A stretch of 64,000 nt of DNA from NCBI RefSeq assembly GCF_900156865.1, contig NZ_LT732529.1, positions 1,143,784 to 1,207,783 on the forward strand, read 5' to 3'. Under the pieces are notes generated by a model, which was not told where the DNA came from, did no database searches, and was given only the letters and a program-made list of their open reading frames with translations. Below are positions 36,348 through 44,889 of this stretch, piece by piece. The DNA comes from Litchfieldia sinesaloumensis (lineage in GTDB: Bacteria; Bacillota; Bacilli; Bacillales; Bacillaceae_L). The position numbers and the translations under genes were made by a program. Positions within the stretch are counted from its first letter, which is position 1; every line of letters starts with the position of its first letter.

Positions 36348-36923
36348 TTATATCGAAGAAGCTTGTTTATTAATCCACGGATGTAAACGAGCGTACAGTA
36401 ACATGAAGATGGTTGCGACAATCAATCCTTTTAATAAGTTAAATGGAAGGATTGCGTAAACTACCATTTTGAGTGTTTCCGGTGATGACATCGCTGGGAT
36501 GTTTAAGAAAAAGTTGAATGCCGGTAAGAAAACATAATAGTTAAGAACACTCATGATAATTGCCATCATAGCTGTGCCGCCAATTAGTCCGATGGTTAAG
36601 CCTAATTTCGTTTTTAATAGTTTAAAGATATAGTAGGTTGTTAGAACGAAAATAATCCCTGCTAAAAAGTTTGAGATATGTCCAATTGGAATTGGTGTCT
36701 CGCTGCCTGTTAATGCAAAGTCAATTAGGTTTTTAAACAACTCCACTAAGATTCCGGCTATCGGTCCAAAAATAAGTGCTGCAAGTAATGCTGGAACATC
36801 GCTAAAATCGACATTCAAAAAGCTTGGGAATGTTGGCAAGGGAAAGTTGAAAAACATTAGGATGTACGAAATCGTACTCAACATTGCAATTGCAACAAAC
36901 TGACGTAAAGGTATTTTCTTCAT
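36348..36923 (-). CDS. ribU: Riboflavin ECF transporter S component RibU
   Basis: A 191-residue membrane protein with about six helices, the substrate-binding component of the energy-coupling-factor riboflavin transporter (B. subtilis YpaA/RibU). Family segments VDFSDVPALLAALIFGPIAGILVELFKNLIDF and GHISNFLAG are present. It is preceded by an FMN riboswitch with terminator, so flavin shuts it off. Shared EcfA/T components lie elsewhere. Confidence 0.95.
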   Translation of the reverse strand: MKKIPLRQFVAIAMLSTISYILMFFNFPLPTFPSFLNVDFSDVPALLAALIFGPIAGILVELFKNLIDFALTGSETPIPIGHISNFLAGIIFVLTTYYIFKLLKTKLGLTIGLIGGTAMMAIIMSVLNYYVFLPAFNFFLNIPAMSSPETLKMVVYAILPFNLLKGLIVATIFMLLYARLHPWINKQASSI

Positions 36924-36992
36924 TTTCTTTTCTCTCCTCTTTTGCGATCTACTTCAAAAGAAGAAAGTTCAGCTTTCTTAAGGCATACCCAA

Positions 36993-37026
36993 ATAAAAAC
37001 CCCCAAGAATTAGCTTCTTGAGGGAG
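36993..37026 (-). terminator. FMN riboswitch expression-platform terminator
   Basis: On the minus strand CCCTCAAGAA pairs with TTCTTGGGGG (one wobble), followed by TTTTTATTT. It lies between the aptamer and ribU. Confidence 0.85.
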
Positions 37027-37087
37027 TTAATGTCAAAGGCATGCTTAATAAACGTCCAAGCAATATAAATTTTTTGAACGCGCAGAA

Positions 37088-37214
37088 CCTCCATCTTCTC
37101 CCATCCAGACTATACTGTCGGCTTTGGAATCGCACCAAATCCTGCCTTGCGGCTCGCGGGCTTAGAGAAATAATCTCATCACCGCCGGTCGGGATTTTCA
37201 CCCGGCCCCGAAGA
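37088..37214 (-). ncRNA. FMN riboswitch (RFN element)
   Basis: On the minus strand the conserved blocks are CTTCGGGGCCGGGTGAAA, CCCGACCGGCGGTGAT, AGCCCGCGAGCC, GATTTGGTGCGATTCC, AAGCCGACAGTATAGTC and GGATGGGAGAAGATGGAGG. With the terminator before ribU it turns transcription off when FMN is present. Confidence 0.96.
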
Positions 37215-37337
37215 TAGATCAATATTTAGTTTCACTTTATTTTATCAAGTTTAAGGGATATTGTGAAGTAATTTGTTTTAAATCGTCTAATCATCAAACA
37301 ATACCCCTACTAACCAATGAAAATGGGCAGCAAATAC

Positions 37338-38339
37338 TTATTTTCCATCGACTACTTCTTTTAGGATTTCGTATGAACGTTTTTGCTTTTCTTGATTATA
37401 AATATACGAAACGGCCATGAGTTCATCGACATTGTATTTTTCCTGGAAGCTCGTTAATTGACTACGAATGGAATCCTTACTTCCTAATAATGTAACACTC
37501 GACATGGAGTTTGCCATTTCCTTTTCAGCTTGTCTCCAAAGTTCGTCCATATTATCAACTGGTGGCTGTAAAGGATTTTGCGACCCACGAACAACGTTTA
37601 GGAAAAACTGCTGCATGGTTGTAATTTCCCTTTGTGCCTCTTCGTCTGTTTCAGTCGCGATGACATTCAAGCAAACCATCATGTATGGTGAGCTTAAATA
37701 TTCGGATGGCTCAAAACGATTTCTGTAAATCGAAATCGCTTCTTCCATGTATCTTGGCGCGAAATGCGAGGCGAAAACATAAGGAAGTCCAAGTTTTGCT
37801 GCTAAGTATGCAGAATCTGTTGAAGAACCAAGGATGTAGATTGGTATGTTCGTACCGACTCCTGGATATGCCTTTACATAGCCCTGGCTTTCCAGTGGCC
37901 CAAAATATGTGAGTAAAGCATCTACATCATTTGGAAATGTATACACAGAGTCATTTTTTGAACGTCGTAAGGCACTAGCTGTCATCATGTCAGTCCCTGG
38001 TGCCCGGCCAAGCCCTAAATCAAGACGATCTGGATAGATGGTAGCCATTGTTCCAAACTGTTCTGCAACAACAAGTGGTGAATGGTTCGGCAACATAATA
38101 CCACCGGAGCCTACTCTAATTTTTTCAGTGTGCTCCAAGGTGTGTTTAATTAAAATGGATGTGGCTGAACTAACTAGCGTTGGTGAATTATGGTGTTCAG
38201 CAATCCAATAACGTGTGTATCCCATTTTTTCAGTTGCTTGGGCTAAGTCAACCATAGCATCTATTGCGTCTTTCCCATTCTGTCCCATGCGGATTGGAGC
38301 AAGATTTAGAACGGAAACAGGTATATTTATATTTGTCAT
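37338..38339 (-). CDS. Luciferase-like flavin monooxygenase (LLM class)
   Basis: A 333-residue LLM-family oxidoreductase with [43 protein letters not shown] and [12 protein letters not shown]. It is related to the protein at 18735-19757 and to B. subtilis YceB-like proteins. Substrate unknown. GAAAGGAAAATAA precedes the start. Monocistronic. Confidence 0.9.
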   Translation of the reverse strand: MTNINIPVSVLNLAPIRMGQNGKDAIDAMVDLAQATEKMGYTRYWIAEHHNSPTLVSSATSILIKHTLEHTEKIRVGSGGIMLPNHSPLVVAEQFGTMATIYPDRLDLGLGRAPGTDMMTASALRRSKNDSVYTFPNDVDALLTYFGPLESQGYVKAYPGVGTNIPIYILGSSTDSAYLAAKLGLPYVFASHFAPRYMEEAISIYRNRFEPSEYLSSPYMMVCLNVIATETDEEAQREITTMQQFFLNVVRGSQNPLQPPVDNMDELWRQAEKEMANSMSSVTLLGSKDSIRSQLTSFQEKYNVDELMAVSYIYNQEKQKRSYEILKEVVDGK

Positions 38340-38499
38340 ATTTATTTTCCTTTCTTTTCAAGTATCACAATACTATCTTATCAATTGAATGAAAAGAAAC
38401 AAACTTTCTTGCTTGAGTCATTTATCATGTATCAAATACTCCCCTACCGAATTGGTCATACTATCCAAATGAACTATTTTTATATTGGAGGATTTTAGT

Positions 38500-39915
38500 T
38501 TGGAACATTCATGGCTATCGCTTATCCCATTTATTATTGTGATTGGGATGGCGGTTTGGTTAAAGGATATTTTACCCGGACTTGTTTTAGGATTAGTAGT
38601 TGGTTCAATTCTAGTTACTTCCGATTTATTAGGCGGAATTCAGCAATCAATTACATACATTGTGACAACCTTATCAGATCCAACGAATATAAAAATCGTA
38701 AGTTTCCTATATGTTTTTGGTGGTTTAGTTGGGATGATGAATATAGCCGGGGGAATTAAAGGATTTACGGAATGGATAGAAAAGAAAATTAAAAGCGAAC
38801 GAGGATTACTTGGATTAATTTGGCTTACCCTGCCGTTTACTTTTATGATGCCGATGTTTCGGATTATGATGATTGGCCCCATCATTAAACAACTCATTAA
38901 AAAAATGAACCTTTCAAAGCAAAAGGTTGGCATGACACTTGATATTTCGACGGAGTCGGTTATTGTTCTATTACCCGTAGCAACTGCTTTCGTAGGGTTC
39001 ATGGTATCACTAGTTGAAGGCGGTATTAGGGGGCTTGATTTAGGAATGTCTGCCTACCAAGTGTTTTTATTAAGTATCTTATTTAATTTTTATGCAATTG
39101 TAATGTTGTTAATTGGTATCATTCAGACATTTTGGCCTTCAAAAAAAGGGGCCAAACCTGTAACGAATCATGAAAAAGAAGATCATGAACATGAATATCA
39201 TCGAATTGGCATTAAGAAAGAGCTTTCCCTTGTAAAAGCACAGCCTTGGCATTTAATTGTCCCAGTGTTTTTACTTTTAGGTTTATCTCTTTATCTATTA
39301 TGGGAAAATGGTCGTTCTCTGGGGGCTCGAACGGTATTTGAGGCGTTTTCAATGGCAGATGCTACTTTTGTTATGCTGTTGGCTGTATTTATAACGCTTA
39401 TTTTTACATTTGTTTTTTATGTAATTCGAAAGCAGAAGTTGCATGAAATTATGTATCATTTTTACGATGGTGGAAATCAAATGATGCAAGCGGTTAGCCT
39501 TCTTATTCTTATATGGGCACTTACTTTATCCGCTGAAGAGCTTGGGTTTTCCGCATTTATTAGTTCAACTCTTGGCTCATTTCTACCGGGCTTTTTAACA
39601 CCTGCGACGATCTTCTTGATTGGTTCTGTTGTTGGGTACTTCATCGGGTCTTCGTGGGGAACCTGGGGGTTATTTATGCCACTTGGAATCGCATTGGCCT
39701 TGTCAACCGGTGCCTCTATCCCACTTACAGTCGGCGCTGTATTTGCAAGCGGCGCATTCGGTGCGTTAACATCTCCACTGGGCGATACCACAATTACAAC
39801 AGCTTCTATTTTGGATTTAGAGCTTGTGGAGTATGCCCAATATAAATTAAAACTTTCAGCAGTTGGTGGTGTCATCGCAATTGCCCTCTACGTCGTCGGA
39901 GGTTTACTCATTTAA
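38500..39915 (+). CDS. NhaC-family Na+/H+ antiporter
   Basis: A 471-residue integral membrane protein of the NhaC/YuiF-type antiporter family, with about 11 helices. The GSSWGTWGLFMPLGIALA and ASGAFGALTSPLGDTTITTASI segments are typical. A histidine/glutamate-rich loop (HEKEDHEHEYHRIG) is cytoplasmic. The exported substrate could be Na+ or an amino acid-like cargo. TTG at 38500 is the start, 9 bases after GGAGG. Confidence 0.85.
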   Translation: MEHSWLSLIPFIIVIGMAVWLKDILPGLVLGLVVGSILVTSDLLGGIQQSITYIVTTLSDPTNIKIVSFLYVFGGLVGMMNIAGGIKGFTEWIEKKIKSERGLLGLIWLTLPFTFMMPMFRIMMIGPIIKQLIKKMNLSKQKVGMTLDISTESVIVLLPVATAFVGFMVSLVEGGIRGLDLGMSAYQVFLLSILFNFYAIVMLLIGIIQTFWPSKKGAKPVTNHEKEDHEHEYHRIGIKKELSLVKAQPWHLIVPVFLLLGLSLYLLWENGRSLGARTVFEAFSMADATFVMLLAVFITLIFTFVFYVIRKQKLHEIMYHFYDGGNQMMQAVSLLILIWALTLSAEELGFSAFISSTLGSFLPGFLTPATIFLIGSVVGYFIGSSWGTWGLFMPLGIALALSTGASIPLTVGAVFASGAFGALTSPLGDTTITTASILDLELVEYAQYKLKLSAVGGVIAIALYVVGGLLI

Positions 39916-39917
39916 GA

Positions 39918-39948
39918 AGAGACTAAACAGTTCTTGTTTAGTCTCTTT
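39918..39948. terminator. Bidirectional terminator
   Basis: AGAGACTAAACA and TGTTTAGTCTCT form a 12-base-pair hairpin between the antiporter gene and thiW, which converge. Confidence 0.85.
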
Positions 39949-39954
39949 AACATA

Positions 39955-40458
39955 CTAAAAGTTACGCTGTTGGAATGTTTTAAAGGCTGAGCTTTTTAAA
40001 ACGAAACCAACAATGATAAATCCGAACATGGATCCAGCAATGGAGCTGAAAATAAAGGAAGGTACGAATCCGAATAAAGCCACATCTTGACCAAGAATAA
40101 GCGTAGCAATCGGATAACAGGCCACTGCGCCCAAAATTCCTGTTCCGATAATTTCACCTGTCATTGCCATCGAAGCTTTCTTTGTTTTTGAATACAAATA
40201 TGCAGCTAAAAATGCTCCAATCATACTTCCTGGAAAGGCAAATAATGAGCCAGTTCCAATCATGTTTCGAAGAAGTGACACTGAAAAGGCTTGTAAAACG
40301 GCATATGCTGGCCCTAAGATTACGGCTGATAATACATTAATGAAATGCTGCATTGGAAAAACCCTAGTAAACCCCAGTGGAATCGAAAATAGATGGCTCG
40401 TAATTGTACCTATGGCTACGAACATTGCTGTCATTGTTAATTTTAGTGTTTTATTCAT
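39955..40458 (-). CDS. thiW: ThiW, ECF S component for a thiamine precursor
   Basis: A 167-residue membrane protein with about five helices matching ThiW (FPMQHFINVLSAVILGPAYAVLQAF, GSLFAFPGSMIGAFLAAYLY). ThiW is the S component predicted to import the thiazole precursor of thiamine. It lies 17 bases after an SDR gene in an operon led by a TPP riboswitch. AGAGGAG precedes the start. Confidence 0.92.
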   Translation of the reverse strand: MNKTLKLTMTAMFVAIGTITSHLFSIPLGFTRVFPMQHFINVLSAVILGPAYAVLQAFSVSLLRNMIGTGSLFAFPGSMIGAFLAAYLYSKTKKASMAMTGEIIGTGILGAVACYPIATLILGQDVALFGFVPSFIFSSIAGSMFGFIIVGFVLKSSAFKTFQQRNF

Positions 40459-40475
40459 GATGAATTCTCCTCTAT

Positions 40476-41237
40476 TTAGTCCATTACCAAACCGCCATCA
40501 ACAACAAGGTTCTGACCGGTCACTCCACTACTCCAAGGTGAAGCAAAGAAAAGAACAGCATTGGCTACGTCCTCTGGAGTCGTTACTTTTTGTAGTGGTG
40601 TAGAATCTTTTATCAATTGAAATACCTCTTCAGATGTCGCTGAGCTTGCATCAGTTGTTTGAAGTAAGCCACCTGAAATCATGTTCACGTTTATACCATA
40701 TGCCCCGAGGTCTTTAGCTATGTTTCGAGTGAATCCTAATAGTGCTGCTTTACTTGTGTTGTAATCATGATAAGCTACGACTGGATTTTGAACGAGATTT
40801 GTACCAATCATGATCATACGGCCAAATCCAATTTCCTTCATATCCGGAATAGCTGTTTGTGTTGTATGTAATGCACCTTTTATTGCACCTTCAAGCTGAT
40901 TGTGATAATCCTCCCACGAGATGTCTTCAGCGTTTTTACGTGCGACCGGGTCAAACCGGAAGTTGATTAATGCATTATTAACAACGGTAGTGATTGGTTG
41001 ATCAAAATGCTTCTTAGCCTCAACGAATAAGTTCTGTATTTGTCCCTTATCCCTTATATCTGCTTGAATTGCTATTGCTTTTTCACCAATCTCTTCTTTA
41101 AGTGAAAGTGCTTTTTCTTCACTTTGAAAGTAATTGATGACAACTCTTGCTCCTTCATTAGCAAATGCTTTTACAATTTCTTTTCCTAAACCGCGTGCAC
41201 CACCTGTTACAAGTACAACCTGATTTTCTAGCTTCAT
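40476..41237 (-). CDS. Short-chain dehydrogenase/reductase under TPP control
   Basis: A 253-residue classical SDR resembling FabG. The TGGARGLG cofactor motif is N-terminal; VVNNAL replaces the usual NNAG, and the catalytic YNTSK (YxxxK) is present, with IGT where SSx would carry the serine, so the catalytic serine is not obvious. It is the first gene after the TPP riboswitch and precedes thiW, so it probably acts on a thiamine precursor or degradation product rather than a fatty acid intermediate. This role is inferred from context. Confidence 0.85.
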   Translation of the reverse strand: MKLENQVVLVTGGARGLGKEIVKAFANEGARVVINYFQSEEKALSLKEEIGEKAIAIQADIRDKGQIQNLFVEAKKHFDQPITTVVNNALINFRFDPVARKNAEDISWEDYHNQLEGAIKGALHTTQTAIPDMKEIGFGRMIMIGTNLVQNPVVAYHDYNTSKAALLGFTRNIAKDLGAYGINVNMISGGLLQTTDASSATSEEVFQLIKDSTPLQKVTTPEDVANAVLFFASPWSSGVTGQNLVVDGGLVMD

Positions 41238-41273
41238 TCTAATAGCCTCCTAAAATAGTAATTGGAACAACGC

Positions 41274-41306
41274 AAAAAAGCCAAGTCCACAAAATGGACC
41301 TGGCTT
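41274..41306 (-). terminator. TPP riboswitch expression-platform terminator
   Basis: On the minus strand AAGCCAGGTCCA and TGGACTTGGCTT form a 12-base-pair stem followed by TTTT, between aptamer and SDR start. Confidence 0.85.
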
Positions 41307-41337
41307 AGGTATCAAGAAAAAATGGAAGGTTTCCACT

Positions 41338-41430
41338 CTACTTTCCTCCGCCGGTATTAGCCGGATCAGGTCCAAAGGGTTAAAAAACGTCCGTTTTTCT
41401 CTCAGCCCAATTGGGCACCCCTAGTAGTTT
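41338..41430 (-). ncRNA. TPP riboswitch (THI element)
   Basis: On the minus strand the conserved CTAGGGGTGCCC, GGGCTGAGA, ACCCTTTGGACCTGATCC and GGCTAATACCGGCGGAGGAA blocks are all present. With the downstream terminator, thiamine pyrophosphate should switch off the SDR-thiW operon. Confidence 0.96.
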
Positions 41431-41518
41431 GCGAATATTCTATTTATAAGCATAGTCTGTTCTTATCTAATTGTAAAGAAATTTAATTAGTAGACTTCTC
41501 ATATGTAGTGTCCTAGCC

Positions 41519-42181
41519 TCAAATATATTTACTACCCTCTCTTATACTGAGCTTTGGTAATGGTGTTTCATTAATAAAATCCCTGACTGAACTAGGGTTG
41601 GTCTTTGAGTATTCTCGTAAAGCCCAGCCGATTGCCTTTTGGATAAAAAACTCCTTACTTTCGGCATTAGCGATTATGTATTTATAGAGGATTGCCTCTT
41701 TGGTTTCTTCTTTATATTTTAATTGAAAAAGGATTGAAGAACGCTTTAACCATAAGTTGTCACTCTTTGCCCATTTTTCAATACTCTCTTCAATAACACT
41801 TGGTGTTTCTTTTGCAATTTTCCCAACGAGGTGGGGTGCAAGTACGTCCACTGTATCCCACCATGATTTTGTAGTGATGAGATTTTCAATGAATGGTAGG
41901 TGGTCTTTACTGATTTTTTTAATCGATTTTACCAAATAGTCCTGTGCTGCATATTGGTATTCTCGCTCATCCATCTCCCACAATTGAGTGACAAATTCAA
42001 GGTTTATTCCTTGTTTTAAAATCCCTGTTTCTTTATAAAAACTACTTGTTAGTTGTCTTCTTAAAGGTGTTTTGATTCCAAGGAATGCAAATTTATTTTT
42101 CATATATTTTTGCATAGGAACTGCATTCTCTTGATTCCTATTTTCTTCAAATAACGCTACGATATGGTTTAATTCCTTCAT
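41519..42181 (-). CDS. DNA alkylation repair protein (AlkD-like)
   Basis: A 220-residue HEAT-repeat DNA glycosylase of the AlkC/AlkD family. FLGIKTPLRRQL, YLVKSIKKISKDHLPFIENLITTKSWWDTVDVLAPHLVGKI and KAIGWALREYSKTNP match AlkD, where WDTVD includes the catalytic aspartate region. It removes alkylated bases. AGGGAGCAGG precedes the start. Length is normal. Confidence 0.9.
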   Translation of the reverse strand: MKELNHIVALFEENRNQENAVPMQKYMKNKFAFLGIKTPLRRQLTSSFYKETGILKQGINLEFVTQLWEMDEREYQYAAQDYLVKSIKKISKDHLPFIENLITTKSWWDTVDVLAPHLVGKIAKETPSVIEESIEKWAKSDNLWLKRSSILFQLKYKEETKEAILYKYIIANAESKEFFIQKAIGWALREYSKTNPSSVRDFINETPLPKLSIREGSKYI

Positions 42182-42237
42182 GTCCTGCTCCCTATAAAAA
42201 TCATTTCCTTTATTGTACCTATTTTCGTTACAAAATA

Positions 42238-42285
42238 AAAATACTATCTTTCCTATGTAAGATTACTACGAAAAGATAGTATTTT
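42238..42285. terminator. Long hairpin, probable terminator
   Basis: AAATACTATCTTT and AAAGATAGTATTT enclose about 21 bases, with a T-run on the plus side and an A-run on the minus side. It lies between a 43-codon ORF and the alkD-like gene promoter. Confidence 0.6.
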
Positions 42286-42293
42286 TGATTGAT

Positions 42294-42425
42294 TTATTGA
42301 TGTTTAATTGGAGTTACAACTGCAAAAAGGTTTTCTGTTGGGTTATTAAGGTTAACCTCAATGATTTTGTATCCTTCATAGTCCTTGTAGTCATTTGTAA
42401 CTGGTGTTTTAATCTCGTTGCTCAT
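42294..42425 (-). CDS. Putative 43-residue protein
   Basis: An ORF of 43 codons, MSNEIKTPVTNDYKDYEGYK... ending AVVTPIKHQ, with clean codon use and a hairpin terminator beyond its stop. The ribosome site (AAGGGAAG, about 12 bases up) is weaker than most here. No recognised family. Confidence 0.5.
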   Translation of the reverse strand: MSNEIKTPVTNDYKDYEGYKIIEVNLNNPTENLFAVVTPIKHQ

Positions 42426-42523
42426 TCTCTCGTACTTCCCTTCTACCTAATTAATTTCTCACACAATAAGTAGTATATGAGGAGGTTTTGAAAATGTGCT
42501 AACTTGTTAGAAATTTTTTTGTT

Positions 42524-42976
42524 TTACATTTTTAAGGCCTCGTTAGAAACGCGGTCCATAAATTCCTTTACTACGTCATGATTTGCATTTTTACTGCTTA
42601 ATTTTAGCATTGCTCTTCCGACAAAGTTTACCCCTTTATTCTGCCCCTCATAGATGAGCTTGGTGTGGGAATCATCTACTTTCAAAAGTGTATAAGTCGT
42701 TGTGATTTGGAATGCTTTCCCTAGTACAAAACTTGTTTCTTTCACCTTTTTATTTTCGGTATTCACATAATTTTTCGTTTCAACAATATAGGTTTCTACT
42801 CGTTTTCCTTCTCGATAGGTTTGCTGATGCTTAGCCCCAACCTCTTCTTCCGTTTTTTCTATTAAGGTATGTTCCTCGACTTTCGGCATAATTCTTTTTA
42901 TATTTTTATCAGAAAATAGTTCCCATACTTTTTCGATATTGGCCTCAATTATCGTTTCGTTCTTCCATTCAATCAT
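42524..42976 (-). CDS. SRPBCC-fold (START-like) protein
   Basis: A 150-residue single-domain SRPBCC protein: IEANIEKVWELFSDKNIKRIMPKVEEH at the N-terminus and VVKEFMDRVSNEALKM as the C-terminal helix. Such proteins bind hydrophobic ligands. Its ATG overlaps the stop of the MerR gene by one base (TAATG), so it is translationally coupled and is likely the regulator's partner or target. Confidence 0.85.
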   Translation of the reverse strand: MIEWKNETIIEANIEKVWELFSDKNIKRIMPKVEEHTLIEKTEEEVGAKHQQTYREGKRVETYIVETKNYVNTENKKVKETSFVLGKAFQITTTYTLLKVDDSHTKLIYEGQNKGVNFVGRAMLKLSSKNANHDVVKEFMDRVSNEALKM

Positions 42977-43317
42977 TATTTTTCCTCCTTACCAGATGCG
43001 AGAAATTCATCTATCTCCTCAATTTGAAGACGAAGTTCTGCAATTTGGTTCTCAATTTTAGTTCTTTTCTGGATCATTAATTGTTCTAGATTGCCAAAAG
43101 ATTCATCATTCATGATAGATTTCATTTCTTGGATTGAAAAGCCAAGGTTTCTAAGTTTAACAAGCAGCACTGCAAGAAAAAAACTACCGTCATCATAGTA
43201 TCGGTATTTGTTTTTAGGATTAATATAGGCAGGCTCCAGGAGTTTAACGTCCTCATAGTATCTTAACGTTTCCTTGCTTAGCCCTGTCATTTCAGCAAAT
43301 TCACTAATCTTGTACAT
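42976..43317 (-). CDS. MerR-family transcriptional regulator
   Basis: A 113-residue MerR-type regulator with the winged-helix N-terminus MYKISEFAEMTGLSKETLRYYEDVKLLEP and a C-terminal coiled coil (MIQKRTKIENQIAELRLQIEEIDEFL). No obvious cysteine metal site, so it is probably of the drug or small-molecule class. The start at 43317 is 6 bases after GGAGG; ATG at 43323 abuts it. First gene of a pair with the SRPBCC protein. Confidence 0.88.
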   Translation of the reverse strand: MYKISEFAEMTGLSKETLRYYEDVKLLEPAYINPKNKYRYYDDGSFFLAVLLVKLRNLGFSIQEMKSIMNDESFGNLEQLMIQKRTKIENQIAELRLQIEEIDEFLASGKEEK

Positions 43318-43514
43318 TCTCATCCTCCGATAATATCTTAAAGTATGGGGTACACCACAGAGTCAATACATATGAAGAATTTAATTATAGGGTTGTCCAA
43401 TGTTTTGTAAGAGTTAAATCTAGATGGATTTTTTTGTTAATAATCATGTGTAAAATAACGCCTATATAGCCATATTATTAGAAACATAATCAATAAGAAA
43501 GGACGTGTTAGCGT

Positions 43515-43649
43515 ATGGAAAAGCAAGAACATCTGAAAAACCAGGTTCTTTATATTACAAATCCCGCTTACGATGTATTACATTCAGAAAAACTAGTAGA
43601 TACAAGCGACCAACAAAATCAAGAGGAACAGTCGGAAACAGACCAATAA
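43515..43649 (+). CDS. Putative 44-residue acidic protein
   Basis: An ORF of 44 codons, MEKQEHLKNQVLYITNPAYD..., ending in a glutamine/glutamate-rich tail (DQQNQEEQSETDQ). AAAGGA lies 12 bases upstream and a strong hairpin terminator follows, so it looks like a real small gene. Not recognised. Confidence 0.55.
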   Translation: MEKQEHLKNQVLYITNPAYDVLHSEKLVDTSDQQNQEEQSETDQ

Positions 43650-43651
43650 AA

Positions 43652-43683
43652 AAAGGAGGACAATTTGAGCATTGTTCTCCTTT
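43652..43683. terminator. Terminator after the 44-codon ORF
   Basis: AAAGGAGGACAAT and ATTGTTCTCCTTT form the stem (one wobble) around a 6-base loop; it lies between convergent genes. Confidence 0.8.
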
Positions 43684-43689
43684 GGTCTT

Positions 43690-44139
43690 TTAATCGATTG
43701 GTGTAATTTCTACATTTAACACGCCAACGCTAGGTGCTGCCCCTAAGGCTTCAAAAGCTTTACGATGAAGATTGATGCGATTAGCTGGAAATTTCTTTAC
43801 TTCGTCGACTACAGTTACAATAATGTCTTGGTTCGGTACAAATGAAACATTTCGAATTCGTAATCGTTGCCCACATTTAAATGGGCTATTCTCTCCAACA
43901 GCCACAGTCATGTTATTATCGTAGGACCATCCAATCTCACACTTCGTTGGCGTTCCGCCCCAAGTCCAAGTGGCTTTTCCTAGGATTGTATCTGGATTTC
44001 GATTCCAATTCCAATCCCATTCGTAATATGGCCCAGTGTACTGTGGCGCATATTGTTGGAAATAATAATCATAATTCATATTCCGTGGTTCTAAGTATCC
44101 GTGACAGTAAGGGCAATAAAAACCAGACGTATGTCTCAT
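43690..44139 (-). CDS. Double-psi beta-barrel protein, RlpA/expansin-like
   Basis: A 149-residue protein. An N-terminal CPYCHGYLEP knuckle and an aromatic stretch rich in Tyr and Trp precede a C-terminal beta-barrel region GKATWTWGG...CGQRLRIRNVSF...DIIVTVVDEVKKFPANRINLHRKAFEALG, which resembles RlpA/expansin double-psi barrels (the family's key aspartate is not certain). No signal peptide is seen, so a surface role, perhaps spore-related, is speculation. Confidence 0.65.
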   Translation of the reverse strand: MRHTSGFYCPYCHGYLEPRNMNYDYYFQQYAPQYTGPYYEWDWNWNRNPDTILGKATWTWGGTPTKCEIGWSYDNNMTVAVGENSPFKCGQRLRIRNVSFVPNQDIIVTVVDEVKKFPANRINLHRKAFEALGAAPSVGVLNVEITPID

Positions 44140-44254
44140 AATCTCACTTCTTCTCCTTTGAAACCAATATTTTCTAATTACATCGTCTATTTAAATGTAT
44201 GTTAAACGACTAGTATTGGTTCCTATAGGTTATTTACATGAAGTTGAGAGTTTT

Positions 44255-44716
44255 TTATTTGCCCTGTTCTAGTTCCTGTTCCTGCATACGAAATAAATCA
44301 ATCAAGTCTGATTTATTCGTAACAAGATCTTCGAGTGTATAGCCATTTAATACATTGATGAACGCCTTTAAAGCTTCATTTAGGGCGTGTTTTAGTTTGC
44401 ATGATGGTGAAATTGAGCAATAGCCCCCACCTTCCTTAAAACATTCAACGATATTGAAATCGTCTTCCGTATTCGAAACTACTTCCCCGATATTAATATC
44501 TTTTGGTTGCTTAGCAAGTTTAAAGCCTCCATTACGACCACGAATCGTTTTGATATATTCCAATTTCCCTAGGTGATGAATAATCTTCATCAAATGATTT
44601 TTTGAAATATGATAAGCATCTGCAATTTCTTGAATCGTTGTTAATTCATCTTCCTTTTTTAGGGCTAGGTACATTAATACTCGTAGAGCATAATCTGTGT
44701 AATTTGTTAATTTCAT
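44255..44716 (-). CDS. nsrR: Nitric oxide-sensing repressor NsrR (Rrf2 family)
   Basis: A 153-residue Rrf2-family repressor. Winged helix-turn-helix (TIQEIADAYHISKNHLMKIIHHLGKLEYI) is N-terminal, and the cluster cysteines are in ECFKEGGGYCSISPSCKL, which fits the 4Fe-4S sensor NsrR. It is divergent from hmp, its classical target, across about 170 bases with candidate operators. Confidence 0.93.
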   Translation of the reverse strand: MKLTNYTDYALRVLMYLALKKEDELTTIQEIADAYHISKNHLMKIIHHLGKLEYIKTIRGRNGGFKLAKQPKDINIGEVVSNTEDDFNIVECFKEGGGYCSISPSCKLKHALNEALKAFINVLNGYTLEDLVTNKSDLIDLFRMQEQELEQGK

Positions 44717-44800
44717 ACGTATAAAACTCCTCGCATTATGAGTTCAAACTAAGTATAGCATGGAAGTCTTTGTTTTTTCGTAAATGTGACAACTTTTCAA

Positions 44801-44868
44801 AAGATGTATTATAAAGGTATCTTTTATTTGCACTGTTATTATATTATAAACATGTATTTAAACTATTT
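44801..44868 (+). promoter_or_regulatory. hmp control region with two candidate NsrR sites
   Basis: AAGATGTATTATAAAGGTAT with following CTT (44801-44823) and ATGTATTTAAACTATTT (44852-44868) are dyad-like and resemble the Bacillus NsrR consensus ATGTATTTTAAATACAT. They flank the probable hmp promoter. Confidence 0.5.
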
Positions 44869-44889
44869 GTTTTAGAAAGGACGTTATAA

